Of a DNA stretch of 64,000 bases, positions 62,800 to 64,000 are shown one piece after another. The DNA lies in contig CM043954.1 of the NCBI GenBank assembly GCA_014529385.2, positions 2,836,501 through 2,900,500 on the forward strand, given 5' to 3'. The notes below the pieces were generated by a model. The model made no database searches, was not told where the DNA came from, and saw only the letters and a program-made list of their open reading frames with translations. Source of the DNA: Adiantum capillus-veneris. Its lineage: Eukaryota > Streptophyta > Polypodiopsida > Polypodiales > Pteridaceae. Within the stretch, counting starts at the first letter, position 1; each line of letters opens with the position of its first letter. A program made the translations under genes and the position numbers.

Positions 62800-63206
62800 C
62801 AAGAGGAAAAAAAATTGGTGGCTGGGCATTCACCCATCAACCATATTGAATGTTTCATTAATTGATTCACCTTTGAAAAAAAGTGCAAAGGTAGATATAG
62901 ACCCAAAATAGTCACCCACAAGACAATATAACCATTAACTCCATCATCCATAGTACGTATTGTTTGCAAAATAAAGATACAAAACGGACAAGCATGAATT
63001 AATGAAAGTAAATCAATGACAATTGTACACATCATAGGAAAAATCACTTGATTGTTAAACTTTGCAAATGTAATAGTTACAACACCATTGTCATTATTGA
63101 AAAAATATACATGGTTTTCAAAAAGACGTATAAAAGTCGTCTCATGATACATAAGCTATAACAAAAAGAAACTAATGCTATCTAGCTACAGCTAGACTGA
63201 CGTCAT
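62800..63206. other. CACTA 3' non-coding region
   Basis: AT-rich, with no coding sequence recognised. Lies between the subterminal repeats and the transposase stop codon. Confidence 0.55.
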
Positions 63207-63966
63207 CTAATCATACATCTCATCGCGTCCAAGCGGCGTGTCTGTCGGATTCTGCAAAAAAAAACAATAAGACAGCTTTTTGTAAGTATAAACATATAGC
63301 AACGTTTATAAAACAATACAACAAATAGAAAAGAGTAAACCCTAATACCAACCATGCCGCCGCGAGAACTTAGAATGTCCATCAGGGCGTTTAAGCCCTT
63401 CCTGCCTGCGTACTCGCACTCGTACGGTGTGGGATCACGTCCTATCATCGACCACTGTCAAAACATACAAAGAATCCATTATGTTAGAATTTAAAAACCC
63501 ATAAACCCTAAACTATCAAACATAAATAGCAATGCGAAAACACTTACAAAATCGGCCTCAAATGATGCCCACCTGTCGCTCCCCAAGTGGTGCGAGCTCC
63601 CTGCCTCTACTCGCGCTTTGGTTGTCTCCTTTTGTTGCTTCCACTTGTCTGGATTCTTGCGCGCTGCTTTCTTTGCATTCTTCCATCTTCCTTGGCCAGC
63701 CAATCAGGTTTGTTCCACCCATGCTTGATTGATTTTTACACTTCGGAATGCTTGTGCTTGCAGTATTCGCACATTCAAACCTTCATCAGGTTTTCATTGA
63801 AGCGCTCATCCCGTGTTGGAACGGGAAACTTGTCATGAAGCATGCTGATGACTCTATCTTTTAAATCATTCTGTACTTCACCCCAGGTGTTTAGTATGTA
63901 GTGTCTAAAAACCTGAGAGCAAAGACCACGCATGCACAAAATCACCTTCTTGCCTTCATTATTCAA
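63207..63966 (-). CDS. CACTA transposase-type gene, three visible exons (partial)
   Basis: On the minus strand the coding reads LNTWGEVQNDLKDRVISMLH and DKFPVPTRDERFNENLMKV, then, after an interval with a disturbed frame, GRWKNAKKAARKNPDKWKQQ and VEAGSSHHLGSDRWASFEAD. This is the pattern of the plant Transposase_24 (Ptta/En/Spm) family. GTAAGTG at 63547-63541 is a donor and CAG at 63457-63455 an acceptor. Exon 63454-63353 then reads WSMIGRDPTPYECEYAGRKG and LNALMDILSSRGGM. A second intron (63352-63252, ending in TTGCAG) leads to NPTDTPLGRDEMYD and TAG at 63209-63207. Phases agree across both junctions. The gene would act in excision and reinsertion or bind the subterminal repeats. Its 5' end is outside the window. 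Confidence 0.65.
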
Positions 63967-64000
63967 TATGATGCCGCCACTGAAGTCGACGGAGTAAAAC

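Larger units (their letters stand above)
62565..64000 (-). mobile_element. CACTA (En/Spm-type) DNA transposon, one end
   Basis: The terminus CACTACAATAGGTTGTGTGC begins at 62565. Dense subterminal repeats of TAGCGACG in both orientations follow within 250 bp. A minus-strand transposase gene of plant type ends at 63207. The other terminus lies beyond the window, so the 3-bp target duplication cannot be tested; the bases before the terminus are TCA. Confidence 0.8.

Overview
The window looks like intergenic DNA from a large, repeat-packed land-plant genome. Nothing in it reads as an intact host gene. Plant signs are LTR elements with initiator-Met and tRNA-Asp type primer sites, Ty3/gypsy pol with a second RNase H (Tat-like), a chromovirus-type integrase tail, a Tnt1-like copia element, a CACTA transposon with a spliced transposase, and an L1-type LINE. 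A non-flowering vascular plant (for example a fern) would fit, but that is inference and the species cannot be named.

Layout. 1-28.5 kb: same-strand L1-type LINE pieces (called B and C here), each ending in a conserved short hairpin block followed by a (CT)n tract instead of poly(A). LINE-C plus part of a minus-strand SWIM zinc-finger gene occurs twice (about 160-5503 and 17730-22083, roughly 17.57 kb apart). A decayed Tat-like gypsy element (5504 to about 11540) sits between them. 28.5-34.7 kb: C-rich low-complexity DNA, a fragment with a DSNHR motif (possibly ParB-like) and a candidate intron, and a minus-strand gag flanked by two unlike LTR ends. 35165-40676: a minus-strand Ty1/copia element with LTRs, target-site duplication, primer site and polypurine tract all readable. 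It lies inside a degenerate tandem repeat built around a 22-bp palindrome. 42-50 kb: two inverted remnants of one gypsy-like Gag-protease family. 50-56.2 kb: a chromovirus-like gypsy element with all pol domains, cut in its chromodomain region by a minus-strand LTR element (56204 to about 60.5 kb). 60.7-62.56 kb: LTR, primer site and gag start of a second member of that gypsy family, cut by a CACTA transposon (62565 to beyond the window end).

How the parts work together. These are layered insertions rather than a pathway. The most unusual system is the LINE family: distinct LINE bodies share the same 3' hairpin, all carry CT tails on the same strand, and several new copies start in or next to a CT tract. 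This suggests a LINE lineage that uses (CT)n microsatellites as tail and possibly as target. Coordinates of element ends are given to the base where a diagnostic junction is visible and as approximations elsewhere.
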